DNA of 6,211 nucleotides from Ruminococcus sp. UBA7013 (GTDB lineage Bacteria; Bacillota; Clostridia; Oscillospirales; Ruminococcaceae). Location: assembly GCA_002449585.1 (NCBI GenBank), contig DJXD01000069.1, positions 1 to 6,211 of the forward strand, given 5' to 3'. Position numbers and translations under genes: made by a program. The notes beneath the pieces were generated by a model, which saw only the letters and a program-made list of their open reading frames with translations, was not told where the DNA came from and did no database searches. Shown one piece after another: positions 1-5,786 of the stretch. Within the stretch, counting starts at the first letter, position 1. Each line of letters begins with the position of its first letter.

Positions 1-120
1 AAATTGAAAGAACGCTTGAAAAATGGTTCCGCTATTCAGAAGGCAATTCAAAACGGAGAGATTGATATAGAAGAACTGACAAAACAGCTGAAAGAAAAAG
101 GCTTTGATGTGGTGAGATAA
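1..120 (+). CDS. C-terminal end of an unrecognised protein (5' end outside window)
   Basis: The first frame is open from base 1 to a TAA at 118-120 and encodes 39 residues, starting KLKERLKNGS and ending KEKGFDVVR. The residues visible are charged and helix-prone (lysine- and glutamate-rich, no membrane segment), with the ending EELTKQLKEKGFDV. I do not recognise the family. It is taken as real because its stop codon overlaps the Shine-Dalgarno of the next gene (AAGGAG at 119-124), a typical within-operon junction, and because no other frame explains this stretch. It might be a small cytosolic protein or the tail of a larger one; the length cannot be judged from here. Confidence 0.5.
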   Translation, partial: KLKERLKNGSAIQKAIQNGEIDIEELTKQLKEKGFDVVR

Positions 121-136
121 GGAGATGATAAACATT

Positions 137-454
137 ATGACAGTAAAATTATCAGATATTATTGATGCTATTACAATGGCAAATCAGGATTCTTTTTATT
201 TTCTTGATAAGGAAACAGGCATAGTTGAATGGGTCAGCGATATGGCAATGACTGAGGAAGAACAGCAGGAAATTTACAACCGGCTTGATGAACACGGTTT
301 CTATCGCCTTCCGACCCAATATGAAATCCGTGACTATGATATCATGGAGGAATTTATGGATACACTTCCCGGAAATATGCAGGAACGATTGTCTAACACC
401 CTTTGTGGTCATGGTGCTTTTCAAATTTTAGGTACTTCTTTTTGTTTGAATTAG
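137..454 (+). CDS. UPF0158-family protein, C-terminally truncated (possibly frameshifted)
   Basis: The 105-residue product begins MTVKLSDIIDAI and contains YFLDKETG, LPTQYEIRDYDIMEEF and a GHGAF motif near residues 91-95. This is the arrangement of UPF0158 (PF03682), a family of small soluble proteins of unknown function. Full-length members, as I recall them, continue after GHGAF with a further 40-60 residues; here only ten unrelated residues follow before the stop. In the -1 frame the sequence after the T-run at 418-421 reads FRYFFLFELEIEN, which resembles the expected continuation, so a frameshift followed by loss of the tail is likely. The start is placed at ATG 137 because AAGGAG at 119-124 lies 12 bases upstream. 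An in-frame ATG at 125 abuts that site directly and is less plausible. It may share a transcript with the upstream gene. Confidence 0.65.
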   Translation: MTVKLSDIIDAITMANQDSFYFLDKETGIVEWVSDMAMTEEEQQEIYNRLDEHGFYRLPTQYEIRDYDIMEEFMDTLPGNMQERLSNTLCGHGAFQILGTSFCLN

Positions 455-473
455 AAATAGAGAATAGTATACA
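446..473 (+). promoter_or_regulatory. Candidate sigma-A promoter for the kinase/regulator operon
   Basis: TTGAAT at 446-451 and TATACA at 468-473 are separated by 16 bases, each matching four of six consensus positions. Transcription from here would give a leader of roughly 20 bases carrying the AAAGGAG at 487-493 in front of the kinase ATG. The -35 overlaps the last codons of the truncated UPF0158 gene. The region is AT-rich, so a chance match is quite possible. Confidence 0.3.
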
Positions 474-499
474 TATAAAGATACTGAAAGGAGTTTTTT

Positions 500-1798
500 A
501 TGTTTGAAATTTTACAGGATATTGAAATGCTCCGGTTTACACAGTTAATTCTTGAGATTCTTGGAGAAATATTCGTTTGCATTATTATTTTTTGTTCTAT
601 CATAAAACATATTGACATACGGACACACCTGTTTCAGCTTAATATTTCGGCAATGCTTTATCTTTTAATGGATATTCTGGCACTTTTGTTCAGAGGCGAT
701 GGAAGTATATTCGGCTATTTTATGGTAAGAATCAGCAATGGATTATATCTTGCTTTTAATTATGTTCTTCTATTGCTCATGACAGACTTTCTCAGAGTGA
801 GTATTCCAATGAAAAACGTTACCAAAATAGATAATGCTTTACTTTTGATTGCACAAAGTATGAATATCTTAAATTTAATTTTGCTGTGTTTTTCACAGTT
901 TACTGGATTTCTGTATACATTCGATTTATATAACTGTTATCAAAGAGCTGATTATATTGTGATTTCGTTCCTGCTTGCGGGAATCACTTTTTTGATGAAT
1001 GCAATTGTACTGTTCAGAAAACGAATTTATCTGAAAAAACTGCTGTTCTGGACATTTGTAAATTATTTTTCTTTTCCATTTTTTAGCATGGTCATCTCAT
1101 TTTTTATTTATGGAATCGGATTTACTAATGCAGCAGTTGCACTCTCTATGATAATATCATTTTTGCTGTATGAAATTGAAGAGGCGAAAAAGCATTTAGA
1201 ATATGAAAAAGAAATCAATCGTTTGAACAATGAAATCATGCTTTCTCAGATTCAGTCTCATTTTCTGTATAATACACTTTCAACGGTGCAGGCATTGTGT
1301 GACACAGACCCCCAAGCAGCGAAAAAAATAATCGAAAAATTTGGAATGTATTTAAGGCAGAATATGGATTTTTTAAATCAGGAAGAAAAAATTGCTTTTG
1401 AAAAAGAATTAGAGCATACAAAAATCTATGCCGAGATTGAAATGGTACGATTTGAAAATATTGGGGTAGAATATGATACACCTGATACAGAATTTTCCAT
1501 CCCTCCCCTGACAATTCAGCCGCTTGTGGAAAATTCGATAAAGCATGGTATTCGTATCCGTGAACAGGGACTTGTCAGAATCATAACCAGAAAGCAGAAA
1601 CAATATGACGAAATTATTGTTTGGGACAATGGCAAGGGATTTGACACAACTCTTGCCGTATCTGAAGACAGAACACATATTGGAATTAGGAATGTTCGAG
1701 AGAGAATTGAGAAAATGTACGGAGGTACGATGACGGTTGAAAGTCATATTGGAAAGGGAACAACTGTTACAATCCGCATTCCTAACAGCGAATCATGA
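500..1798 (+). CDS. Membrane sensor histidine kinase, LytS/YehU class (His_kinase PF06580 + HATPase_c)
   Basis: This 432-residue protein senses a signal at or in the membrane and phosphorylates the response regulator encoded next. Residues 15-225 hold about six or seven hydrophobic segments (roughly 17-37, 47-65, 70-97, 113-138, 152-173, 182-224), with no extracytoplasmic loop long enough to be a separate domain. A short charged coiled coil (225-248) leads to SQIQSHFLYNTL, which places the phosphorylated histidine at H254. This is the His_kinase signature of the LytS class. The ATPase domain has its N box at LVENSIKHG (N345, H349), the G1 box DNGKG at 376-380, GIRNVRERI at 395-403 and GKGTTVTI at 418-425, so it looks catalytically complete. 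AAAGGAG at 487-493, six bases upstream, supports the start. Its partner gene starts 20 bases downstream. The class often serves peptide or cell-envelope sensing, but the ligand here is unknown. Confidence 0.93.
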   Translation: MFEILQDIEMLRFTQLILEILGEIFVCIIIFCSIIKHIDIRTHLFQLNISAMLYLLMDILALLFRGDGSIFGYFMVRISNGLYLAFNYVLLLLMTDFLRVSIPMKNVTKIDNALLLIAQSMNILNLILLCFSQFTGFLYTFDLYNCYQRADYIVISFLLAGITFLMNAIVLFRKRIYLKKLLFWTFVNYFSFPFFSMVISFFIYGIGFTNAAVALSMIISFLLYEIEEAKKHLEYEKEINRLNNEIMLSQIQSHFLYNTLSTVQALCDTDPQAAKKIIEKFGMYLRQNMDFLNQEEKIAFEKELEHTKIYAEIEMVRFENIGVEYDTPDTEFSIPPLTIQPLVENSIKHGIRIREQGLVRIITRKQKQYDEIIVWDNGKGFDTTLAVSEDRTHIGIRNVRERIEKMYGGTMTVESHIGKGTTVTIRIPNSES

Positions 1799-1804
1799 CT
1801 GAAC

Positions 1805-1810
1805 GAGGAG
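1805..1810 (+). promoter_or_regulatory. Ribosome binding site deciding the response-regulator start
   Basis: GAGGAG at 1805-1810 lies eight bases before ATG 1819, and that ATG opens the canonical receiver N-terminus MKVICVDDE. An earlier in-frame ATG at 1795 overlaps the kinase stop and would add eight residues that do not belong to a receiver domain. The start at 1819 is therefore preferred. Confidence 0.8.
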
Positions 1811-1818
1811 AATCATAC

Positions 1819-2637
1819 ATGAAAGTAATCTGTGTAGATGATGAAAGAATCATTATGGAGTATACTGTATCCATGTTACAAAAAATGCCGATGATTGACG
1901 AAGTAAAAGGCTTTACGAATGCCACAAAATCACTGGAATATCTGGACAACAATACAAAAGTTGACCTTGCTTTACTTGATATCAATATGCCAGACATGAA
2001 TGGAATTGAACTGGCGACTGAAATGAAACAAAAACACCCTGATATAGCAATTATATTTCTGACCGGCTATTCACAGTATGCCGTAGATGCATTTGCAGTC
2101 CGTGCTACTGGTTATCTGATGAAACCTGTTACAGAAGAAAAACTGTTTGATGAGGTCAAATATGCACTGTTTGGCAACCAGAGAAAGATAAAAGCTCATG
2201 TAACAGTGCAGACTTTTGATGGTTTTGATATATTTGTTGATGAAATAGCTGTCACATTCAAATATGCAAGATGCAAGGAACTTCTTGCGTATCTGGTAGA
2301 CAGGCATGGAAACAGTGTAACACGAGCAGAAGCCTTTTCAATATTATGGGAGGATAAACCTTATAATCGTCCCATGCAGAAACAATTTGATGTGATTATA
2401 AGAAGCCTTCGTACTTCGTTGAAAAATTACGGCATTGACAGGATATTCGAACTGAAAAGGGGAAATATGAGAATCCGTCCGGAACTTTTTACTTGTGATG
2501 CCTATCGTTTTTTTAGTGGTGATATTGATGCAGTAAATGCATTTCATGGGAAATATATGGCTCCCTATGCTTGGGCAAGTATGACAGGAAGTTTTATGAC
2601 TTGGAAAGCGGAGGAATATATGGCTTCCCCTAAGTAA
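1819..2637 (+). CDS. Response regulator: receiver + winged-helix/SARP-like output domain
   Basis: The 272-residue protein is the likely phosphorylation target of the upstream kinase. Residues 1-120 form a receiver domain: acidic pair D7-D8, phospho-acceptor D54 in LLDINMPDMNG, T82 in FLTGYS and K102 in YLMKPV. Residues about 127-222 resemble an OmpR-type winged helix of the SARP-like type common in Ruminococcus and Lachnospiraceae regulators. Recognisable parts are KELLAYLVDRHG, TRAEAFSILWED, the helix QKQFDVIIRSLRTSL, and the wing ELKRGNMRI. The tail (223-272, DAYRFFSGDIDAVNAFHGKY and on) looks like the beginning of a bacterial transcriptional activation domain that then stops, far shorter than in actinobacterial SARPs. 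LytS-class kinases are usually paired with LytTR regulators, so this output domain is the unusual part. The gene ends in tandem stops (TAA TAA) before a strong terminator. It probably activates the peptide promoter just downstream, which is an inference from position and operator-like repeats. Confidence 0.88.
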   Translation: MKVICVDDERIIMEYTVSMLQKMPMIDEVKGFTNATKSLEYLDNNTKVDLALLDINMPDMNGIELATEMKQKHPDIAIIFLTGYSQYAVDAFAVRATGYLMKPVTEEKLFDEVKYALFGNQRKIKAHVTVQTFDGFDIFVDEIAVTFKYARCKELLAYLVDRHGNSVTRAEAFSILWEDKPYNRPMQKQFDVIIRSLRTSLKNYGIDRIFELKRGNMRIRPELFTCDAYRFFSGDIDAVNAFHGKYMAPYAWASMTGSFMTWKAEEYMASPK

Positions 2638-2669
2638 TAACAAATACATATGAAATCTGTTTTTATTGG

Positions 2670-2707
2670 ACACCTTTCTGAAAAAATTTCAGAAGGGTGT
2701 TTTTTTT
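2670..2707 (+). terminator. Rho-independent terminator of the two-component operon
   Basis: ACACCTTTCTGAAA (2670-2683) pairs with TTTCAGAAGGGTGT (2687-2700) over 14 positions with a single G-U wobble. The loop is AAA and a run of T follows to 2707. It starts 32 bases after the regulator stop and separates the regulator transcript from the peptide locus. Confidence 0.92.
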
Positions 2708-2709
2708 AC

Positions 2710-2727
2710 TGGACATTTGTTGGACTT
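2710..2727 (+). promoter_or_regulatory. Operator-like direct repeat (TGGACAT / TGGACTT), 11-bp period
   Basis: TGGACAT at 2710-2716 is followed by TGGACTT at 2721-2727, so two seven-base repeats differ at one position and are separated by four bases. The second ends seven bases before the TATAAT. OmpR/PhoB- and SARP-type winged-helix activators are known to bind direct repeats of about this period placed close upstream of the -10. The response regulator encoded just before carries such a domain, so it is the candidate binder. Binding is inferred, not shown. Confidence 0.45.
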
Positions 2728-2740
2728 GTTATGCTATAAT
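2710..2740 (+). promoter_or_regulatory. Extended -10 promoter driving the peptide/phosphatase region
   Basis: TGCTATAAT at 2732-2740 is a consensus -10 with the TG extension. No good -35 lies at the usual spacing: the nearest, TGGACA at 2710-2715, is 19 bases away. A strong -10 with a poor -35 is what activator-dependent promoters often show. Transcription would start near 2747, leaving a leader of about 60 bases before the degraded peptide gene. It could also supply the phosphatase gene, since I see no terminator between them. Confidence 0.7.
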
Positions 2741-2808
2741 GGGTATACAATCCAGACAGTTAAGAATGTGACGGAAATAAAACATTATAATTTCGGAAGG
2801 TAATTACA

Positions 2809-3164
2809 ACGAAAACTTTACAGGAACTTTACAACGAGGTATTAGCAAGCGGGGGCTGAAAAAGGAATTTCTCGAAGCCGGAAAGAATGGCAAGGCTATG
2901 GATTTTATCAAAGCTCATGGCTGTGATGCAACGGCAGAAGAAACCACAGCTTTCCTTGAGGAACAGGGCAAGGCAGACAAAGAACTCTCTGCGGATGAGC
3001 TGGAAAATGTCGCTGGTGGGTGTAATACTGCAACTACCACAGAAACAGTGGCATCTATCACAGTAATCTTCTGTGCAGCGTTACTGATTAAATCAGCGAC
3101 AAATGATTATAATGACATAGAAGATAGTGAAAAAGGCAGACTTTGCGACGGCAGCGGATATTGA
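2809..3164 (+). pseudogene. Degraded Nif11-leader peptide gene (start codon lost, one-base deletion)
   Basis: The DNA aligns along its whole length with the intact paralogs at 5016, 5403 and 5787. Two lesions are visible. The start codon is ACG at 2809-2811, where the paralogs read ATG after the same GGTAATTACA. GCAAGCGAAGAGCTG of the paralog at 5016 is GCAAGCGGGGGCTG here (2845-2858), one base short within 2851-2855, so the upstream frame stops at TGA 2857-2859. Downstream the frame is intact from the leader (FIKAHGCDAT) through ELENVAGG to a 47-residue core beginning CNTATTTET, with VIFCA and GRLC conserved. An ATG at 2898 could in principle start a shortened 88-residue product, but it has no convincing ribosome site and would lack half the leader. 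The ribosome site is also altered (GGAAGG for GGAGG). The core differs most from the others, which suggests an old copy. Confidence 0.78.
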
Positions 3165-3318
3165 TAGAGAGAATTCCGAAAAATTGACAGAAATTTTCAA
3201 GAAAGCCGGTCAGGAGAAAATCCCCCTGTAATTGCTTGAAATTGTCAGCAGTGGTATCACGGCTACACAAAAAGATACTCTGCTAAATCATATTCCAATA
3301 TTGAATTGGAGGGAACTT
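3165..3318 (+). other. Gap between degraded peptide gene and phosphatase: no gene called
   Basis: No ribosome site with a start codon is seen before the one at 3308. The phosphatase frame is open upstream as far as 3121 apart from one TAA at 3229-3231. It reads protein-like on both sides (ENSEKLTEIFKKAG before, SSGITATQKDTLLNHIPIL after), so this could be the wreck of a small gene. A TTG at 3232 could extend the phosphatase by 29 residues but lacks a ribosome site. I see no terminator and no convincing complete promoter here. Confidence 0.35.
3308..3313 (+). promoter_or_regulatory. Ribosome binding site deciding the phosphatase start
   Basis: GGAGGG at 3308-3313 lies five bases before ATG 3319. 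The protein then begins MAIKKGLTQK and runs straight into its first membrane segment, the expected arrangement. This argues against the upstream in-frame TTG at 3232. Confidence 0.8.
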
Positions 3319-4893
3319 ATGGCAATCAAAAAAGGGCTTACCCAAAAAGCATTATGTGGATTTCTGGCATTTTCTGTTGTTTCAGTTCTTTCTATCAGTA
3401 TCACAATTACGGTGGGAAAGTATGGGTTGTGGGTAAAATCCATGTTTCATGTAACACAGGGCTGTGCATTAACGATTTCAGATACAGTTGATGGGGATAG
3501 TATCAGGAAGTATATTGAAACAAAAGAACGTGATGCATATTATTATGATATCAGAAACTACTTACAGTCAACCAAAGATAATTTTCATCTGATGTGTTGT
3601 TATGTATACATTCCAACCGAAACAGACTTTTATTATGTATGGGATGCGGATGATAAAGGTGAGAATATCATAGGCATACATGACTCTTATTCCAGCAAAG
3701 GAGAAGAACTCACTGATAAAGCATTCAGCAAAACACCAGTTTATGATTTTATTGCAGATTCAAGTGATGATTATGGCAGATTCATGGGAACAGCAGCACC
3801 AATATATGACAGCAATGGAGAGCCTGTTGCTTTGGTTGGAATAGAGATTTCTACTCAGAATCTCAGAACATTAATTATTGAAACTGTACTCAAAGCAGTG
3901 GTAATTATAATTCTGGTAATTTCTGTTTCCTCCGTTGTTTATTACAGAAATATGCGGAAGAAACTTGTACAGCCTCTCCTTGATTTAACGAATGCAACAA
4001 ATGATATGGTAGATGATATTATCAATCAGGAGAAAATTTCTATTGATGTTCATACGGATGATGAAATAGATATGCTTGCACGTTCTTTTGAAAAAATGGA
4101 AAGAAATCTGGTAAAATATATTTCTGAAAATACAAAAATTACTGCGGAAAAAGAACGTATCAGTGCAGAACTGGATATGGCAAAGGAAATTCAGGCTGGT
4201 CAGCTTCCTAATGTATTTCCTGCTTTTCCGGACAGACCAGAATTTGATATTTATGCTTCCATGACTCCTGCCAAGGAAGTCGGCGGAGATTTCTATGACT
4301 TCTTTTTTATAGACAATAATCATCTTGCAATGGTGATGGCAGATGTTTCTGGAAAGGGTGTTCCAGCTGCTTTGTTTATGATGTCATCTAAAATTTTAAT
4401 CAATAACTATGCAATGATGGGACTTTCTCCGCATGAAGTGCTGGAACGTACCAATGAAACAATCTGCAAAAATAATCAATTGAAAATGTTCGTGACGGTC
4501 TGGATTGGCATATTGGAAATTTCTACCGGAAAGGTGATAGCTGCCAATGCCGGTCATGAATATCCTATCATCAGAAATCCAGATGGAAACTTTGAACTTT
4601 TCAAAGATAAGCACGGATTTGTAATTGGTGGCATTAAAGGTAAAAAATATAAGGAATATGAATTTACAATGCAGAAAGGCAGTACATTATTTGTTTATAC
4701 AGATGGTGTTCCGGAAGCCACGAATGCCAATGAAGAATTATTTGGTACAAACAGGCTGATTGAAGTGATGAACCAGAATCCGGATGCAATGCCGCAGCAG
4801 TTACTGACAAACATTCATGAAGCTGTCAATCAGTTTGTGGGAGATGCCCCACAGTTTGATGATTTGACTATGCTGGGAATCACTCTGTTATGA
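3319..4893 (+). CDS. Membrane-bound SpoIIE-type PP2C serine phosphatase with Cache-like sensor and HAMP
   Basis: The 524-residue protein dephosphorylates serine or threonine on a partner; in the RsbU/SpoIIE family the usual target is a STAS anti-anti-sigma protein. Residues 12-32 are a first membrane segment. About 35-185 form an extracellular Cache/PAS-like sensor, with YYYDIRNYLQ, YYVWDADD and a closing APIYDSNGEPVALVGIEIS. Residues 188-208 are the second membrane segment, 210-265 a HAMP-like linker, and 265-295 a coiled coil ending in ELDMAKEIQAGQLP. The PP2C domain (about 300-524) keeps the metal-binding residues: D324 in VGGDFYDF, D342 in ADVSGKGVPAALFM, D462 in YTDGVPEA and D514/D515 in FDDLTML, plus NAGHEYP at 410-416. 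It therefore looks active. No STAS protein, anti-sigma kinase or sigma factor is in the window, so its target is unknown. It sits between the dead and living peptide copies and may be cotranscribed from the promoter at 2732. Confidence 0.92.
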   Translation: MAIKKGLTQKALCGFLAFSVVSVLSISITITVGKYGLWVKSMFHVTQGCALTISDTVDGDSIRKYIETKERDAYYYDIRNYLQSTKDNFHLMCCYVYIPTETDFYYVWDADDKGENIIGIHDSYSSKGEELTDKAFSKTPVYDFIADSSDDYGRFMGTAAPIYDSNGEPVALVGIEISTQNLRTLIIETVLKAVVIIILVISVSSVVYYRNMRKKLVQPLLDLTNATNDMVDDIINQEKISIDVHTDDEIDMLARSFEKMERNLVKYISENTKITAEKERISAELDMAKEIQAGQLPNVFPAFPDRPEFDIYASMTPAKEVGGDFYDFFFIDNNHLAMVMADVSGKGVPAALFMMSSKILINNYAMMGLSPHEVLERTNETICKNNQLKMFVTVWIGILEISTGKVIAANAGHEYPIIRNPDGNFELFKDKHGFVIGGIKGKKYKEYEFTMQKGSTLFVYTDGVPEATNANEELFGTNRLIEVMNQNPDAMPQQLLTNIHEAVNQFVGDAPQFDDLTMLGITLL

Positions 4894-4899
4894 TATCCA

Positions 4900-4920
4900 T
4901 TTAGTACATTTTGTACAAAA
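4900..4920. promoter_or_regulatory. GTAC-centred inverted repeat upstream of the peptide array
   Basis: TTTAGTACA (4900-4908) and TGTACAAAA (4912-4920) are inverted copies with one mismatch around a TTT centre, seven bases after the phosphatase stop. No T-run follows on the plus strand, so it is a poor terminator in the direction of transcription. Because it lies about 95 bases before the array it could be a regulator-binding site; a further GTAC occurs at about 4975-4978. The function is unknown. Confidence 0.35.
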
Positions 4921-4964
4921 AGAAAAATGCTAAAAAGCAACTGAATTTTACTTTCGATACAGCA

Positions 4965-4973
4965 TGATTAAAT
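4965..4973 (+). promoter_or_regulatory. Weak candidate -10 for the peptide array
   Basis: TGATTAAAT at 4965-4973 has the TG extension but matches the -10 hexamer at only four of six positions, and no -35 is clear at 16-18 bases. It is the best candidate in the 120-base gap before the array. The TGGAC repeats seen at the upstream promoter are absent here, so the array may instead depend on readthrough from the phosphatase transcript. Confidence 0.2.
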
Positions 4974-5002
4974 TGTACTGAAAATGGAATCAAATAAATT
5001 AT

Positions 5003-5007
5003 GGAGG
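5003..5007 (+). promoter_or_regulatory. Ribosome binding site deciding the first array peptide start
   Basis: GGAGG at 5003-5007 lies eight bases before ATG 5016, which begins MKTLQELYNEV exactly as in the sister genes. The in-frame ATG at 5001 overlaps this site and would add five residues absent from the paralogs, so it is rejected. Confidence 0.85.
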
Positions 5008-5015
5008 TAATTACA

Positions 5016-5387
5016 ATGAAAACATTACAGGAACTTTACAATGAAGTTATCGCAAGCGAAGAGCTGAAAAAGGAATTTCTCGAAGCAGGCAAGAATGGCA
5101 AGGCTGAGGAATTTATCAAGTCTCACGGCTGTGATGCCACTCTGGACGAAATCAAGGCTTTTCTGGAGAATCTGACAAAAACTGACAAGAAACTTTCTGC
5201 TGAAGAGCTGGAAAATGTTGCCGGAGGTGGCTGTAACGAAAAAACTTTAGTCGAAACAGGGTGTTCTATTTTTTCAGTTGGAATATTTTGTGCCTTTGGT
5301 GCGTTTATAAGTGCTGTAGGCGAGGTCACTCATGTCGGAAGAGAGTCAGAAGAAGAAGGCAGACTTTGCAATGAAAATAAAAAATAA
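5016..5387 (+). CDS. Nif11-leader double-glycine peptide precursor, array copy 1
   Basis: The 123-residue precursor has a Nif11-like leader (residues 1-71) opening MKTLQELYNEVI, with the helical stretch ELKKEFLEAGKNGKAEEF, HGCDAT at 38-42 and ELENVAGG ending at G71. Leaders of this type (TIGR03798) guide modification enzymes and are removed after GG by a peptidase-transporter, so the product is probably exported. The predicted core has 52 residues. It begins GCNEKT, has a hydrophobic small-residue stretch (CSIFSVGIFCAFGAFISAVG), then an acidic tail with HVGRESEEEGRLC and ends NENKK. Cysteines lie at 73, 83, 92 and 117; 83 is peculiar to this copy. The core has few Ser/Thr positioned for lanthionine rings, so a disulfide-bonded or otherwise modified bacteriocin-like peptide is as likely as a lanthipeptide. 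The next copy starts 15 bases after its stop. Confidence 0.88.
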   Translation: MKTLQELYNEVIASEELKKEFLEAGKNGKAEEFIKSHGCDATLDEIKAFLENLTKTDKKLSAEELENVAGGGCNEKTLVETGCSIFSVGIFCAFGAFISAVGEVTHVGRESEEEGRLCNENKK

Positions 5388-5402
5388 TGGAGGTAATTTA
5401 TC

Positions 5403-5771
5403 ATGAAAACTTTACAGGAACTCTACAATGAGGTTATCCAGAGTGATGAACTGAAAAAGGAATTTCTCGAAGCTGGAAAGAATGGCAAGGCAGAGGAGTT
5501 CATCAAGGCTCACGGCTGTGATGCGACTCTGGACGAAATCAAGGCTTTTCTGGAGAATCTGACAAAATCTGATAAGGAACTTTCTGCGGATGAACTCGAA
5601 AATGTCGCTGGCGGTGCTTGCAATGGAAATACAGGAGCAGAAATAACTTATTCTATTTTTTCTGCTGGTATATTTTGTGCAATAGATGTTTTAATTAGTG
5701 CAGGTGATAGCGATGGTCATGTCGGACAGGAAAACGATGGAGAAGGCAGACTTTGCAATATTAAAAAATAA
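5403..5771 (+). CDS. Nif11-leader double-glycine peptide precursor, array copy 2
   Basis: The 122-residue paralog of the preceding gene differs in only a few leader residues (for example VIQSDELKK, KSDKELSADELENVAGG). The predicted cut after G71 releases a 51-residue core starting ACNGNTGAE. Its middle, YSIFSAGIFCAIDVLISAG, is hydrophobic but carries an aspartate, and the tail is SDGHVGQENDGEGRLCNIKK. Only the three invariant core cysteines are present (73, 92, 117), so an even pairing would need either one free cysteine or an intermolecular bond. GGAGG at 5389-5393 lies nine bases before the ATG. The tight spacing implies one transcript with its neighbours. Confidence 0.88.
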   Translation: MKTLQELYNEVIQSDELKKEFLEAGKNGKAEEFIKAHGCDATLDEIKAFLENLTKSDKELSADELENVAGGACNGNTGAEITYSIFSAGIFCAIDVLISAGDSDGHVGQENDGEGRLCNIKK

Positions 5772-5786
5772 TCAGGAGGAATCGCA

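Noticed and set aside
1048..1059. CTGGACATTTGT occurring both in the kinase gene and at the peptide promoter (2709-2720)
   Set aside because: One shared 12-mer pair is about what chance gives in a window of this size, and the kinase copy is coding and lacks the second repeat.
2786..2791. A perfect TATAAT close to the first peptide gene
   Set aside because: It has no -35 at usable spacing, and a start from it would begin at the ribosome site. The extended -10 at 2732-2740 is better placed.
2898..3164. An intact 88-residue gene starting at ATG 2898
   Set aside because: Alignment to the paralogs shows homologous DNA continuing upstream to the ACG at 2809. The ATG is an internal leader codon (GKAMDF against GKAEEF) without a good ribosome site.
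3184..3189. A perfect TTGACA as -35 of a phosphatase promoter
   Set aside because: No -10-like hexamer lies 16-18 bases downstream; the sequence there is GC-richer and unlike TATAAT.
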